From contig CP130488.1 of the NCBI GenBank assembly GCA_030522375.1, positions 620,001 to 684,000 of the forward strand: a stretch of 64,000 bases of DNA, read 5' to 3'. The DNA is from Methanosuratincola petrocarbonis. Its GTDB lineage: Archaea; Thermoproteota; Methanomethylicia; Methanomethylicales; Methanomethylicaceae. The notes below the pieces were generated by a model, which had not been told where the DNA came from, did not search any database, and saw nothing but the letters and a program-made list of their open reading frames with translations. This document shows, piece after piece, positions 54,681 through 63,841 of this stretch. Made by a program: the position numbers and the translations under genes. Position 1 is the stretch's first letter, and every line of letters starts with the position of its first letter.

Positions 54681-54995
54681 CTATGATCGCCTCTCGACTA
54701 CTACTTTACAGTTGGTGGCGAGCGCTGCGATCGCACCCAGGGCTGCCATCCAGGGCGCAAGGATCGCGCCCACGACGAAGACGGTCGCGGGCAGCTCCAG
54801 AAGGACCCTCCCTTGTTCGTTCTTAACAATTATGTGGGTCACATTGCCTTCCCTTATCAGATCCTCTATCTTTGAGACTAGGTCCTTTGCTGCCACATTG
54901 AACTCTTCGGTGAATGTCTTCCCGAGCCTGCTTCCGCACCTCCTGCAGAAGTTAGAGTCTTCCGGGTTCTCAGTCCCGCATTTGGGGCAAAACAT
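54681..54995 (-). CDS. Zinc-ribbon DUF4342 protein with membrane segment
   Basis: 104 residues. The N-terminal zinc ribbon MFCPKCGTENPEDSNFCRRC has four cysteines. The rest matches DUF4342: EFNVAAKDLVSKIEDLIREG, NVTHIIVKNEQGRVLLELP, then a hydrophobic segment ATVFVVGAILAPWMAALGAI. Bacterial relatives carry this domain on its own; function is unknown. ATG at 54995 follows GGTG by seven bases. Confidence 0.8.
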   Translation of the reverse strand: MFCPKCGTENPEDSNFCRRCGSRLGKTFTEEFNVAAKDLVSKIEDLIREGNVTHIIVKNEQGRVLLELPATVFVVGAILAPWMAALGAIAALATNCKVVVERRS

Positions 54996-55094
54996 ACAGG
55001 GCACCGCGATCATCTAGTCGATGCGAGTATTTATTCCTGATTTTTTTGCAGCGGGCATTACCGTTCCCATTTCTGCCCCAAGGCTTTTATCGCA

Positions 55095-55673
55095 ATGCAC
55101 CGACCAATAGATCAGGTGTCCCAGGTGCAGAGGGAAGGGGCTATTGAGCTCGTGAGGAAGCATGTAAAGAAAGAGAACAACCTGAAGCATATGCTCGCGG
55201 TGGGCGCGGTGATGAAGGGGCTCGCGGTGAGGCTTGGAGAGGATCAGGAGAAGTGGGAAGTCACAGGGATACTCCACGACATCGACTTCGAGGTCTGCAG
55301 CGGTCTGGGCGACCACACGCTCGTCGCATCACGGATGCTTGAGGGTCTGGTCGAGGACGATGTACTCGAGGCGATAAAGGCGCACAACTACGAGAACACG
55401 GGCGTGATGCCAGACAGTAACTTCAAGAGGGCGCTGATAGCAAGCGATGCCGTTTCGGGGCTAGTCGTGGCCGCTGCCCTTGTGATGCCCAGCAAGAGGC
55501 TCAAAGACGTCACTGTTGAGACTCTGATTAAAAAGTACAAGAGCAAGGACTTTGCAAGGGGCGCGGACAGAGGCAGGATAGCGTCATGCAGCGAGATGGG
55601 GATCACTGTCGAGGAGTTCCTGGGTATAGCCCTCGAGAGCATGCAGAAGATAGCTGGAGAACTTGGTCTTTGA
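55095..55673 (+). CDS. HDIG-type HD-domain hydrolase
   Basis: 192 residues. HD ligands are NLKHMLAVGAVMKGLA (His), VTGILHDIDFEVCSG (His-Asp), LGDHTLVASRM, and a late Asp in LIASDAVSGLVVA. This small form (COG2316-like) is widespread and of unknown substrate; probably a nucleotide hydrolase. ATG at 55095 is used; a GTG further in, behind AGGTG, is possible. The following 398 bases (55674-56071) lack a gene: AT-rich with a short hairpin near 55845 and a pair of direct repeats. Confidence 0.8.
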   Translation: MHRPIDQVSQVQREGAIELVRKHVKKENNLKHMLAVGAVMKGLAVRLGEDQEKWEVTGILHDIDFEVCSGLGDHTLVASRMLEGLVEDDVLEAIKAHNYENTGVMPDSNFKRALIASDAVSGLVVAAALVMPSKRLKDVTVETLIKKYKSKDFARGADRGRIASCSEMGITVEEFLGIALESMQKIAGELGL

Positions 55674-55988
55674 GTGCAAAGCAGACTGCTCGGACCGAAA
55701 ATCGGAAAAAACAAAAAATCAACGTTTTTTAGCACCTATTCATTTTAGGGACCGAATAATTAGAAAAGTACAGAACGCAATGCAATACGCAAAGTAAAAT
55801 ATAGGTGAAGATGGCCTGCTTTTCCTTCGCCCTAGCCAGGCACCCACAGGGTAGGCTTTACCGGATTGAACTTCTTTTCCATTTTCTATTTCACCTTCTT
55901 TTCCTATTGTCCACTACTTGGTATATAACGTAAATACCCGAATATATAAAGTTTTTTAGTATATTTTATTTTTTATACTCCCCTGGTT

Positions 55989-56042
55989 GAATATAGAAGT
56001 GTTGAACACTTATGGTAAAGAATATAGAATTGTTCAACACTT
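55989..56042. repeat. Two 23-base direct repeats with palindromic cores
   Basis: Copies at 55989-56011 and 56020-56042 share GAATATAGAA-TGTT-AACACTT, differing at two positions, with period 31. The first contains the perfect palindrome AAGTGTTGAACACTT (55997-56011). The phase (three helical turns) suggests side-by-side sites for a dimeric DNA-binding protein. No gene starts immediately downstream on either strand. Confidence 0.6.
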
Positions 56043-56071
56043 TTCTTCCGTCCAAGATAGCATAGCCGCCA

Positions 56072-56866
56072 TCAGACCAAGGCGTTCTCGGAAGATCTTT
56101 CACATGAACACCTTCGCTCACTCAGACTCGGTATGACCTCAAATATTACTTTTTTCGCCTTCTCGACATTCGACTTGAGAGTCTCCACTACTTCCTGTGC
56201 AGTGACTGGCTTGTCTGCCCATACGTCGTAGTCGGTGACCGTAGCGATTGTCGTGTAGCAGATCCCGGCCTCCCTGGCAAGGACGACCTCGGGAACCAAG
56301 GTCATCCCGATGATGTCGGCGCCCCATGACCTGAATAGCTTTGACTCTGCCCTTGTTGAGAACCTTGGTCCTTCGATGCAGACATAGCATGCAGGCGAAT
56401 GTACATTTACCCCTAGCTTTCGGGCTGTTCCGACCACCTTCTGGTTAAGGTCATGGCAGAATGGATCCGCTAGCGAGAAATGCCCTACGACTGCGCCGTC
56501 GTAGAACGAATACCGCCTGTTCTTCGTGAAGTCGATGAACTGGTCCGGGATAACGAGGTCGCCTGGCTTGATCTCTTCCCTCAGGCTGCCCACGGCGGAC
56601 GGTGCGAGGATCCTCCTCACGCCGAGGTCCCTGAGGGCCCATATGTTCGCATGGTAGTTGATGAGGTGGGGAGGTATCGAGTGCCGCTTCCCATGCCTGG
56701 GGAGGAAAGCCACGCGGATGCCTCTTAGCTCGCCCACAGAGATGATGTCTGAGGGAGATCCAAAAGGCGTGTGGATCTTCACCTCGGAAACAGATTCGAA
56801 GATGGCCGGGTCGTAGAACCCGCTCCCGCCTATTATCCCTATTTCAGCATTGCACTTGAAAGACAT
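56072..56866 (-). CDS. mtnP: S-methyl-5'-thioadenosine phosphorylase
   Basis: 264 residues. Class I nucleoside phosphorylase fold: IGIIGGSGFYDPAIFE, FLPRHGKRHSIPPHLINYHA, ANIWALRDLGVRRILAPSAV, GPRFSTRAESKLFRSWGADI and GMTLVPEVVLAREAGICY. The C-terminal RRCSCERS contains the Cys-x-Cys pair known from thermostable archaeal enzymes. It recycles MTA from polyamine synthesis. ATG at 56866 with GGTGTGAGG upstream. Next upstream on the same strand is a phosphoribosyltransferase gene, forming a purine/MTA salvage pair. Confidence 0.95.
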   Translation of the reverse strand: MSFKCNAEIGIIGGSGFYDPAIFESVSEVKIHTPFGSPSDIISVGELRGIRVAFLPRHGKRHSIPPHLINYHANIWALRDLGVRRILAPSAVGSLREEIKPGDLVIPDQFIDFTKNRRYSFYDGAVVGHFSLADPFCHDLNQKVVGTARKLGVNVHSPACYVCIEGPRFSTRAESKLFRSWGADIIGMTLVPEVVLAREAGICYTTIATVTDYDVWADKPVTAQEVVETLKSNVEKAKKVIFEVIPSLSERRCSCERSSENALV

Positions 56867-56891
56867 GCCTCACACCACTCACGATCTCGAT

Positions 56892-57560
56892 TTATACTTT
56901 TGCGATTATGCGGTCGCCGTCCCTTTTCAGGAAGCCCTTTGAGACGAGCCTGTCCAGCGCCCTCTCGAAGAACCAGTGCTCGAACTCGACGCCATACCAC
57001 TCCCTGACCCTGTCCACGATCTCGTCGAAGGACCACGCCACCTTTCCGGGATCCTCCTCGACGACCTTCTTAACGAAGCCTATGATGTCCTCGAGCCTGC
57101 TCCAGGGGTACTGGTACCAGATCCATTCCTTCACTTCTTCCGCATAGTAGTCCGGGCGTATCTTGCTGCTCCCGGAGATCCATTGGAGCGAAGCTATCCT
57201 GATCGCGTCCGGCCTGCAGTTCGTCCAGACGTGGTCCTTAGCTATTATCAGTGACTCCCCGGTGTCTGCGATATCATCCACGATGAGCGCCTTCTTCCCG
57301 CCCATGTTGCAGTGCAGCGGTGTGCGGACACCTGCCTCCTTAGCCATCTGGGCAGCGGAAGGCCAGTGTGAGATCTGCAGGGAGACGAGCTCCCCCACTA
57401 CGAGCCTGTCGCATACCAGCCTCGCGGGCACGTATCCGCCCCTCGAGATTGCAACGACAACATCCGGGGTCCACCCGGACGAATAAACCTTGTCAGAGAC
57501 CGTGCGGCTCCATTCCTCGACCTCTTCCCAAGTTACTTTCTTGCACTTGATCTTTGGCAA
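56892..57560 (-). CDS. Purine phosphoribosyltransferase-like protein with C-terminal winged helix
   Basis: About 222 residues. The PRPP-binding motif KKALIVDDIADTGESLIIA is at residues 90-108, preceded by VVVAISRGGYVPARLV, so this resembles xanthine-guanine PRTases. Residues 150-222 form a second helical domain ending in a wing (FFERALDRLVSKGFLKRDGD). It salvages nucleobases, consistent with mtnP just downstream (25 bases). Start is TTG at 57560, five bases after GGTG, or GTG at 57569; a TATA-like GCTTATAAACAG is near 57590. Confidence 0.87.
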   Translation of the reverse strand: MPKIKCKKVTWEEVEEWSRTVSDKVYSSGWTPDVVVAISRGGYVPARLVCDRLVVGELVSLQISHWPSAAQMAKEAGVRTPLHCNMGGKKALIVDDIADTGESLIIAKDHVWTNCRPDAIRIASLQWISGSSKIRPDYYAEEVKEWIWYQYPWSRLEDIIGFVKKVVEEDPGKVAWSFDEIVDRVREWYGVEFEHWFFERALDRLVSKGFLKRDGDRIIAKV

Positions 57561-57656
57561 AGCAGACACCGAGAGAACGTAGTGTTGTTCTGTTTATAAG
57601 CATTAATTAATTGGTTGATTGATCTTGACTCCGAAAGGGTCCGTAAGTTCTCACCT

Positions 57657-58877
57657 TCAAGCGGGCACCTCTTCCCGCTTTGGCTCGTATGTGAAGAGCA
57701 CGATTGCCACCAGTGTGGCGATGCCGAGCAAGCCGCTTGCCAGGAATGGCGAGCTGTGGGAGACAGTGTCATAGAGGAAGAAACCTGCGATCGGCCCAGC
57801 GAACGCCCCAAATCCGAAAGCAGTGTCGAAGAGCCCGGTCAAGGCTCCCCTGACCTTCGACGGGAGGAGGTTCTGCTGGAAGGCGGTGTAGGCAGGGGAG
57901 CCCAAGCCGTAGAACGCCGTTCTCGCAACCATCACAGATCCGATCTCCCCAACGTCCCTCGAGAACGGCATGATCATCGTAAGGGCCTGGGCGACTGCTG
58001 ATGTAGAGACTATCGTTACCTTCTTGCTGTAGCGGTCGGCGATCCTCCCGCCGAGGAGCTGGGTGCCCAGCATAATGACACCGGATATCGTGAAGACAAT
58101 TGCCATGTTCGATACGACGAGGTCTTCGCTCAGGCTGTACTCGTGCTGGACGAAGTAGACCAGCATGGGCTCTACGAAGGAGGTCGCGAACCCGTACGAG
58201 ATCAATAGGAACAGCAGGACGTAAACGCTCCTCCTGAATTTCGGATCGATCTCCTTCATGGGCAAGCCGAGCCTCTTGCTCCTCGGCCCTGTTGCTTTTG
58301 CAGCCTTCACGAGCACGATCACAAGGATCATCGATATCAGTGAGAGGAGAGCCGAGACGTAAAAGGGGGTCCTGAAGCTGTCCAGCAGCCCCATCCCTAG
58401 GGCGTTTCTTGAGTACCATTGGATCGCGCCGCCGAGGGCCGGCCCGATCATCCAGCCGCTCATCGATACTGAGTTGAACAAGCCCATGGCTGTCCCCCTC
58501 TTCTCGGGGAGGGACATGTCCGCGACGAGTGCAGTGGACGCGGGCCAGACCATTGCGGACGCGACCCCCTGGAGTGCCCGGTACATTATCAGCTCGACCC
58601 AGGTGGAGGCGAAGGCAAAGAGCAATGAAAGGACGGAATACGTAGCCAGCCCGATGATTATTATCCGCTTCCTCCCCAGCCTGTCCGAGAACGAACCGGC
58701 AGGTGTCGCGAGAAGCGTCCTTGTGATCAGGAATGCAGAGGAGAGGATGCCTATGTCGACCCCGCTTGCGGCACCGAGCAGCTGGGCATATACGGGCAGG
58801 AAGGGCATTATTATTCCGAACCCTAACATAACAACAGCGGCTGCTATCGATAGTGCAAGCACAGGGCCCAGCGACAA
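57657..58877 (-). CDS. Major facilitator superfamily transporter
   Basis: 406 residues, twelve membrane segments. The MFS loop 2-3 motif is GSFSDRLGRKRIIIIGL near residue 61 and its repeat LGGRIADRYSKKVTIV near 275. Sequence resembles drug:H+ antiporter-1 type multidrug exporters (for example GFGIIMPFLPVYAQLLGA). Start is TTG at 58877, seven bases after the stop of the PspC-domain gene, so co-transcription with apgM is possible. Substrate unknown. Confidence 0.88.
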   Translation of the reverse strand: MSLGPVLALSIAAAVVMLGFGIIMPFLPVYAQLLGAASGVDIGILSSAFLITRTLLATPAGSFSDRLGRKRIIIIGLATYSVLSLLFAFASTWVELIMYRALQGVASAMVWPASTALVADMSLPEKRGTAMGLFNSVSMSGWMIGPALGGAIQWYSRNALGMGLLDSFRTPFYVSALLSLISMILVIVLVKAAKATGPRSKRLGLPMKEIDPKFRRSVYVLLFLLISYGFATSFVEPMLVYFVQHEYSLSEDLVVSNMAIVFTISGVIMLGTQLLGGRIADRYSKKVTIVSTSAVAQALTMIMPFSRDVGEIGSVMVARTAFYGLGSPAYTAFQQNLLPSKVRGALTGLFDTAFGFGAFAGPIAGFFLYDTVSHSSPFLASGLLGIATLVAIVLFTYEPKREEVPA

Positions 58878-58883
58878 GGCGGT

Positions 58884-59321
58884 TTATCTCCGGCTCATCA
58901 GTGCGATCACAATTACGAGTATGCCTAGCCATATAAAAACAAAGGGAAAGGAGAAAGCGAGCTCCGCGAGAGCCTTGATCGGCTCCGAAAGCCTGGTGAC
59001 CTCGAGCACCCCAATCAGCACAAGGATCAGGCCGATTGCTACGAGTGCTTTCTGGGTCTTCATGTCAAAGGATAATGCTGGAGTCCCGATCCCCCGCTGG
59101 GGCGGGGAGTAGCCCTCCGGCGATCTGGGGATGATCACCCAAGCGATCAAGTACAGCAGGATTCCGAACCCGTAGATCACCGTGAAGACTATCCAGATGA
59201 GCCTTATTATAACCGGGTCGATATTGAAGTACTCCGCTATCCCGCCGCAGACCCCTCCGAGTATCCTGTTCGAGTTGGATCTGTAAAGGCGCTTTGGCAG
59301 ATTCGACGTGTGGAACACCAT
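58884..59321 (-). CDS. PspC-domain membrane protein
   Basis: 145 residues. RLYRSNSNRILGGVCGGIAE then YFNIDPVIIRLIWIVFTVIY is the PspC signature with its amphipathic and membrane helices; two more membrane segments follow (ALVAIGLILVLIGVLEVT; FVFIWLGILVIVIALM). In bacteria PspC senses membrane stress; its role in archaea is unknown. ATG at 59321, 23 bases after apgM. Confidence 0.85.
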   Translation of the reverse strand: MVFHTSNLPKRLYRSNSNRILGGVCGGIAEYFNIDPVIIRLIWIVFTVIYGFGILLYLIAWVIIPRSPEGYSPPQRGIGTPALSFDMKTQKALVAIGLILVLIGVLEVTRLSEPIKALAELAFSFPFVFIWLGILVIVIALMSRR

Positions 59322-59344
59322 CCGTCTAACTTGTTCTTTTTGAT

Positions 59345-60616
59345 CTAGGAGACCATCTTTATCACTCTTTTCAAGAGGTCGACCCCGTCGATCTCCCCAA
59401 GCGATCCTTTCCTGCATGCCGACTCGCCAAATTCGCTTGTACCGTCAGCACTGACCCCGGCTCCAGTAACGATGAGAGGGACAGGATCGTCTGAGTGGGC
59501 CCTAAGCGAGCATGGCGTTGAGTGATCTGCTGTGACAACAACCACGGTTTTGCCCAAATCAACTTGGAGGTGCCCAAAGAAGTGCTCGTCGATCATCTCA
59601 ATAGACCTCCTCTTCGCTGCGCAGTCCCCATCGTGGGCGGGCTCGTCCGGACCCTTTATGTGTATGTAGACGCCCCCGTAGCACTGGATCAGCTCGCTCG
59701 CGAGCTCGGCCCTCTTCTCGTAGTCTAAGGAGAGATCGCCTGTCGCCTTCGGTAGCTCGACCGAGTCCATGCCGCAGAGGAGCGATATCCCCCGCTCGAC
59801 AGGCATCTCGACCATCGCCGCGAACTCCATACCGTAGAGATCGGTGACTGGGGTGAAGTTGGGCAACGAAGACCCTGCGTCCCTGCCGAGTATCCCGTTT
59901 GCAGGCGGCTTGCCTTGCGCCTTGCGCTCCCTGTTTATCGGGTGGGACTCGAGCACCGCATAGCTCTTGCGGGTGAACTCGTTCAGCAGATCCGCAGCCC
60001 TCCTGGCATCCTCGCTCCCGTCAAGGGGTTGCGCGTCCTGCACCTTGTTCTCGAATTTCTCGAGCGCTATGCCCATCCCGCCCTTCTTGAGGTAGGCTGG
60101 GTCTGTGTTCGAGATGTTCCCGGAGAGCTTGCCCTCCTCGCACCTGATTAGGAGTACCCCCCTGTGCCCGACCGTGCTCCTGAACTCGAACTCTGCGGGG
60201 TGGGACTCGAGCCTCACCTCACTGTTGATCGCCTCGGCGAGCACCTTGGCTTCCTCGGTCGTGAGCGACCTGCCGCACCGCCTGTCAATTATTGTGAAGT
60301 CGCTGCTGAAGGTCGCGAAGTTGCACCGGACTGCAAGGTCCCCGTTCTCCATCGACATCCCCGATCCGAAGACCTCGATCGGCCCCCTGCCGGTGTAAGT
60401 CTTGTGGGGGTCGTAGCCGAGCATGCTTATCACGGCCACGTCCGACTCGGGCGCGATGCCCCTGCCCACTGTGTAGACGACCCCAGAGCTGCCTTTACTG
60501 GCAAGCGCGTTTAGGTTGGGCCGGTTCGCCGCCTCGAGCGGAGTCCTGTTGCCGAATTCTCCGACCGGGCGGTCGCCGAGCCCGTCAAGCAAGATGTAAA
60601 GAATGTGCGTCTGCAT
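59345..60616 (-). CDS. apgM: 2,3-bisphosphoglycerate-independent phosphoglycerate mutase, archaeal type
   Basis: 423 residues of the alkaline-phosphatase superfamily. The N terminus ILYILLDGLGDRPVGEF supplies the metal-binding Asp, followed by NALASKGSSGVVYTVGRG, the nucleophile region APESDVAVISMLGYDPH, and the second metal site VVVTADHSTPCSLRAHSDD. GPDEPAHDGDCAAK is also typical. It interconverts 2- and 3-phosphoglycerate in glycolysis/gluconeogenesis. ATG at 60616. First gene of an apgM-pspC-MFS run. Confidence 0.95.
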   Translation of the reverse strand: MQTHILYILLDGLGDRPVGEFGNRTPLEAANRPNLNALASKGSSGVVYTVGRGIAPESDVAVISMLGYDPHKTYTGRGPIEVFGSGMSMENGDLAVRCNFATFSSDFTIIDRRCGRSLTTEEAKVLAEAINSEVRLESHPAEFEFRSTVGHRGVLLIRCEEGKLSGNISNTDPAYLKKGGMGIALEKFENKVQDAQPLDGSEDARRAADLLNEFTRKSYAVLESHPINRERKAQGKPPANGILGRDAGSSLPNFTPVTDLYGMEFAAMVEMPVERGISLLCGMDSVELPKATGDLSLDYEKRAELASELIQCYGGVYIHIKGPDEPAHDGDCAAKRRSIEMIDEHFFGHLQVDLGKTVVVVTADHSTPCSLRAHSDDPVPLIVTGAGVSADGTSEFGESACRKGSLGEIDGVDLLKRVIKMVS

Positions 60617-60682
60617 TTTCTAGACCTCGGTGGGAGTAAGTCGGACCAGCGTGGTATTTAACTGTTCTCGAATAGGAATGTC

Positions 60683-61621
60683 TCATAGCGAGACCGCCTT
60701 GAATATCCTGTCCTGGACTTCTGATGCAGGGTGCGCGGTGTTCGCTAGGAAGGTGCGCGTCCTGCTGAGGACGGTCTTGAAGAAGCCGCTCCTGAGCTGG
60801 AACTTCCTCCCGTCGTTGACGAGCTGGTGGGGGTTGTAAAAACCGTTCTTGGAGAGGACCTCGAAAGCCTCCGCCGGATCCAGCTCTCTCAACACCGTCC
60901 CGTCCGAGGGGTCCCTCTTGAGCAACACAACCTTCCGGAGCGTCGTCATCGGGATCACGCCGTCGTTCCCGACCACCCACCTGGCATTTACGACGGCCCG
61001 CCCCCTCTTGTCGAATACCGCCCGGTCGAGCATGTTCTTGTACTCCCCCCAGATGTGCCCCAGGTCCGCGTCCACATAGCAGTTCTTCTCAGACCCGAAC
61101 GCCAGGAGGCTCCTCTCGAAGACCCTGACAAAGAACCAGTCGTCAGCCAAGAGCCTGACTCCAGGGTTGCGGAGCATCCCCCAGCTGTGAGTCGTCTTCC
61201 CGACCCCGCTCCCTGCGATGATCGCGACCCCGGAGCCGTTGACGTCGAGGGCTGCGCCGTGGACCGAAAAGATCTCATGCGAGTCCTCGAGTATCTCGCC
61301 CGCGACCGCTAGGGCAACGCTCTTGATCCAGCCGTAGTAGTCTATGTTGAAGATTATGGCAGTCTTGGTGTACGGGTCGTACTTCACGTGGGGCGGCTGG
61401 ACCGGATCCTCGACGGCGAGGAGCCTGCCGTGTGAACGCCTGTTCTCGTCCGAGGAGTAGAAGTTGTCCGACCACAGGTCGGAAGTGAGCCTGCTGTCCG
61501 TGAGGAGCTTGATGCAGCACCCGTATACATCAGCCTTCCGTGTGTATAGGGGGCGCTTGGTGAGGTCTGACCAGAGCCTGTGCTTGGCCTCCACATCGAT
61601 ATACTCTATGTCATAAGGCAA
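60683..61621 (-). CDS. HPr kinase-like P-loop protein
   Basis: 312 residues. Walker A IIAGSGVGKTTHSWGML is near residue 134, following SVHGAALDVNGSG; LLADDWFFVRVFE carries the Walker B-like acidic pair. This is the HprK/PEPCK-type arrangement seen in serine kinases and HprK-like proteins encoded outside the PTS. No HPr or PTS gene is present, so another target is expected. TTG start at 61621 behind GGTGG. Confidence 0.72.
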   Translation of the reverse strand: MPYDIEYIDVEAKHRLWSDLTKRPLYTRKADVYGCCIKLLTDSRLTSDLWSDNFYSSDENRRSHGRLLAVEDPVQPPHVKYDPYTKTAIIFNIDYYGWIKSVALAVAGEILEDSHEIFSVHGAALDVNGSGVAIIAGSGVGKTTHSWGMLRNPGVRLLADDWFFVRVFERSLLAFGSEKNCYVDADLGHIWGEYKNMLDRAVFDKRGRAVVNARWVVGNDGVIPMTTLRKVVLLKRDPSDGTVLRELDPAEAFEVLSKNGFYNPHQLVNDGRKFQLRSGFFKTVLSRTRTFLANTAHPASEVQDRIFKAVSL

Positions 61622-61774
61622 TCGCGTCCACCAATCAGAGATCGCATCTTGAAGCTATAACCGTAACCCCTGCGCTTTGCCAAGAATGACGACATCTGCC
61701 ATGGACCAAAGGGCGCCTGCCCGGGGCGGTAAAGCCTATATCCAGATCTGAGTAGTGTGAATCGGGTGGTGAGG

Positions 61775-62317
61775 TTGGCAACCGCCCTCCTCGTGATAGA
61801 CATGCTGAACGACTTCGTCACTGGCAAGATGAGGTGCGACAATGCGGTCAAGATAATCCCGAATATAAGGGCGTTGGCAGATCATTTCAGGGTGAAGGGG
61901 CTCCCGGTGATATACATCTGCGACACGCACTACCCCGGCGTCGACAGGGAGCTCGAGCTTTGGGGGGATCACGCGATAGCCGGGACCTGGGGTGCCGAGG
62001 TCATAGACGAGCTGAAGCCGCGGGATCGGGACTTTGTGGTGAGGAAGAGGCGGTACAGCGGCTTCTTCCAGACCGATCTGGACCTGCTCCTGAGGGAACT
62101 GGGGGTGGACAGGGTGGCGCTCACGGGGATCGACACCAACATATGCGTGAGACACACCGCTGCGGACGCCTTCTTCAGGGGGTACAGGGTCGCGGTCGTC
62201 AGGGATGCGGTCGCGTCGTGGGACGGTGTTGAGGCAAACGAGGCGGGGATCAAGTACATCTCGGAGATCTACGGTGCGGAATCCCCTTCTGTGGAGGAGG
62301 TCATAGCTTCCCTGTAG
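61775..62317 (+). CDS. Isochorismatase/nicotinamidase-family cysteine hydrolase
   Basis: 180 residues. The catalytic triad is visible: Asp in ALLVIDMLNDFV, Lys in VVRKRRYSGFFQTDL, and Cys in GIDTNICVRHTAADAFFRGY with the preceding cis-peptide. Metal ligands occur in YICDTHYPG. Nicotinamidase or a related amidase is most likely. TTG at 61775 is five bases after GGTGG; a leaderless GTG at 61757 is the alternative, with TATA-like GCCTATATCC near 61730. Confidence 0.85.
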   Translation: MATALLVIDMLNDFVTGKMRCDNAVKIIPNIRALADHFRVKGLPVIYICDTHYPGVDRELELWGDHAIAGTWGAEVIDELKPRDRDFVVRKRRYSGFFQTDLDLLLRELGVDRVALTGIDTNICVRHTAADAFFRGYRVAVVRDAVASWDGVEANEAGIKYISEIYGAESPSVEEVIASL

Positions 62318-62401
62318 CCTCACGCCGGTGCAAACCCTTAATATGGCGTACCGAAAGAGATCGGATGCGTCGCTGTCTTATGCGCTGAAGTGGTGTTTGA
62401 C

Positions 62402-63817
62402 ATGGATCTCTATTGGCTGCTAGATTACCTGATCAGGGAAGGGGCAGGATACGCCGAGGTCAGGTCCCATAGGAACGCCGGGATGGAAGTCGTGCTCAAG
62501 AACGGGGCGGCTGAGCCCCCCGAGTACGTTGAGGCGCACGGGATCGCCGTGAGGGCGATCGTAGACGGGGCGCTAGGCTTTGCCTCGACTAACATACTAA
62601 CCCGCGAGGGGATGATGGAGGCAGGATCGAGGGCGGTGAGATCCGCGAAGGCGATGGCAGGATCCTGCAAGAAAGTGACACTTTCTAGTGAGAAGCCGGT
62701 GAAGGCCAGATGGAAGGCGGAGCACAAAACTCTACCGACGTCCGTGGAGCCGCGCGAGGCCATCGATCTCCTGAAGGCTGTCGACGCCTCAATCGTAGGG
62801 GTCAAAGGGGTGGAATTCCCTAACAGGCTCCTTGTCTTCGGGGGGAGCGTTGAAGAGAAGGAGTACATCAACTCCGAGGGCACCGAGCTGAGATCGCTAG
62901 TGCCGAGGGTCGCAGGGTACTTCATAATCACAGCCTACGAGGGCGGAAAGGGATCCCTCCAGAGGGTAGTCCAGATCGGCGAATCAGGCGGCTGGGAGAG
63001 GGTAAGGACCATCGCCCCCGATGCTGTCGCGAGAGAGGAGGCAGAGGCGATGTCGAGGATGCTTAGGGAGGGGAAAGCGCTCGCCCCCGGCAAGTACGAC
63101 GTGGTAGTCGGCGGGGAAGTCACAGGCATAATATCCCACGAGGCATGCGGCCACCCGCAGGAGGCTGACAGGATCATGGGCAGGGAAGCCGCACAGGCGG
63201 GCGAGTCGTACCTGAAGCCCGAGATGCTCGGGAGGAGGATCGGGAGCCCCGCTGTGAACATCTCGGACGACCCGACGCTCCCGGCGTCCTACGGCTTCTA
63301 CCTATACGACGACGAGGGGGTCCCCGCCAGGAGGAAGGCGCTGATCAGGGAGGGGAAGGTCAACGAGTTCCTGCACAGCAGGGAGACCGCCTACGACTTC
63401 GGCGTCTCGAGCAACGCAGCGATGCGGGCGTCCTCCTACGCAAGGGAGCCGATCGTGAGGATGTCGAACACGTTCATGGAGCCGGGCGACCACACGCTGG
63501 AGGAGATGATCGAGGGCGTGGAGAGGGGCGTTTACATCAAGAGCTTCCAGGAGTGGAACATCGACGACATCAGGTGGAACAACAGGTACGTCGGCTTGGA
63601 GGCATACATGATAGAGGGCGGGGAGATCGGGGGCCCGGTCAGGGCGCCCGTGATAGAGGCGACGACCGAGGTGATATTCTCGAGCGTCGACGCCGTCGGG
63701 AAGGACCTCGTGTTCAAGGCAGCCACCTGCGGCAAGGGGCAGCCCGAGCAGGGGGTCCCGGTCTGGACCGGGGGGCCGTCTGTGCGCATGCGCGGGATCC
63801 ACCTCCGGGGCAGGTGA
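62402..63817 (+). CDS. tldD: TldD-family metalloprotease
   Basis: 471 residues. The zinc site ISHEACGHPQEADRIMG (HExxxH plus Glu) is near residue 245, followed by GEVTGI-type and DDPTLPASYGFYLYDDEG, and by YVGLEAYMIEGGEIGGPV and GKGQPEQGVPVWTGGPSVR. TldD works with PmbA/TldE as a heterodimer on modified peptides; no pmbA gene is in the window (it may lie beyond). ATG at 62402 follows GGTG. The gene is full length. Confidence 0.92.
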   Translation: MDLYWLLDYLIREGAGYAEVRSHRNAGMEVVLKNGAAEPPEYVEAHGIAVRAIVDGALGFASTNILTREGMMEAGSRAVRSAKAMAGSCKKVTLSSEKPVKARWKAEHKTLPTSVEPREAIDLLKAVDASIVGVKGVEFPNRLLVFGGSVEEKEYINSEGTELRSLVPRVAGYFIITAYEGGKGSLQRVVQIGESGGWERVRTIAPDAVAREEAEAMSRMLREGKALAPGKYDVVVGGEVTGIISHEACGHPQEADRIMGREAAQAGESYLKPEMLGRRIGSPAVNISDDPTLPASYGFYLYDDEGVPARRKALIREGKVNEFLHSRETAYDFGVSSNAAMRASSYAREPIVRMSNTFMEPGDHTLEEMIEGVERGVYIKSFQEWNIDDIRWNNRYVGLEAYMIEGGEIGGPVRAPVIEATTEVIFSSVDAVGKDLVFKAATCGKGQPEQGVPVWTGGPSVRMRGIHLRGR

Positions 63818-63841
63818 TCAGATCCTAGGAGAGGGGATTGA

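Noticed and set aside
55800..55900. tRNA- or ncRNA-like string with GTTCAATCC on the minus strand
   Set aside because: No matching T-stem, anticodon arm or acceptor could be assembled; only a short ACCC-ACA-GGGT hairpin is present.
55989..56042. CRISPR array
   Set aside because: Only two copies, the spacer is 8 bases, and no cas genes are in the window.
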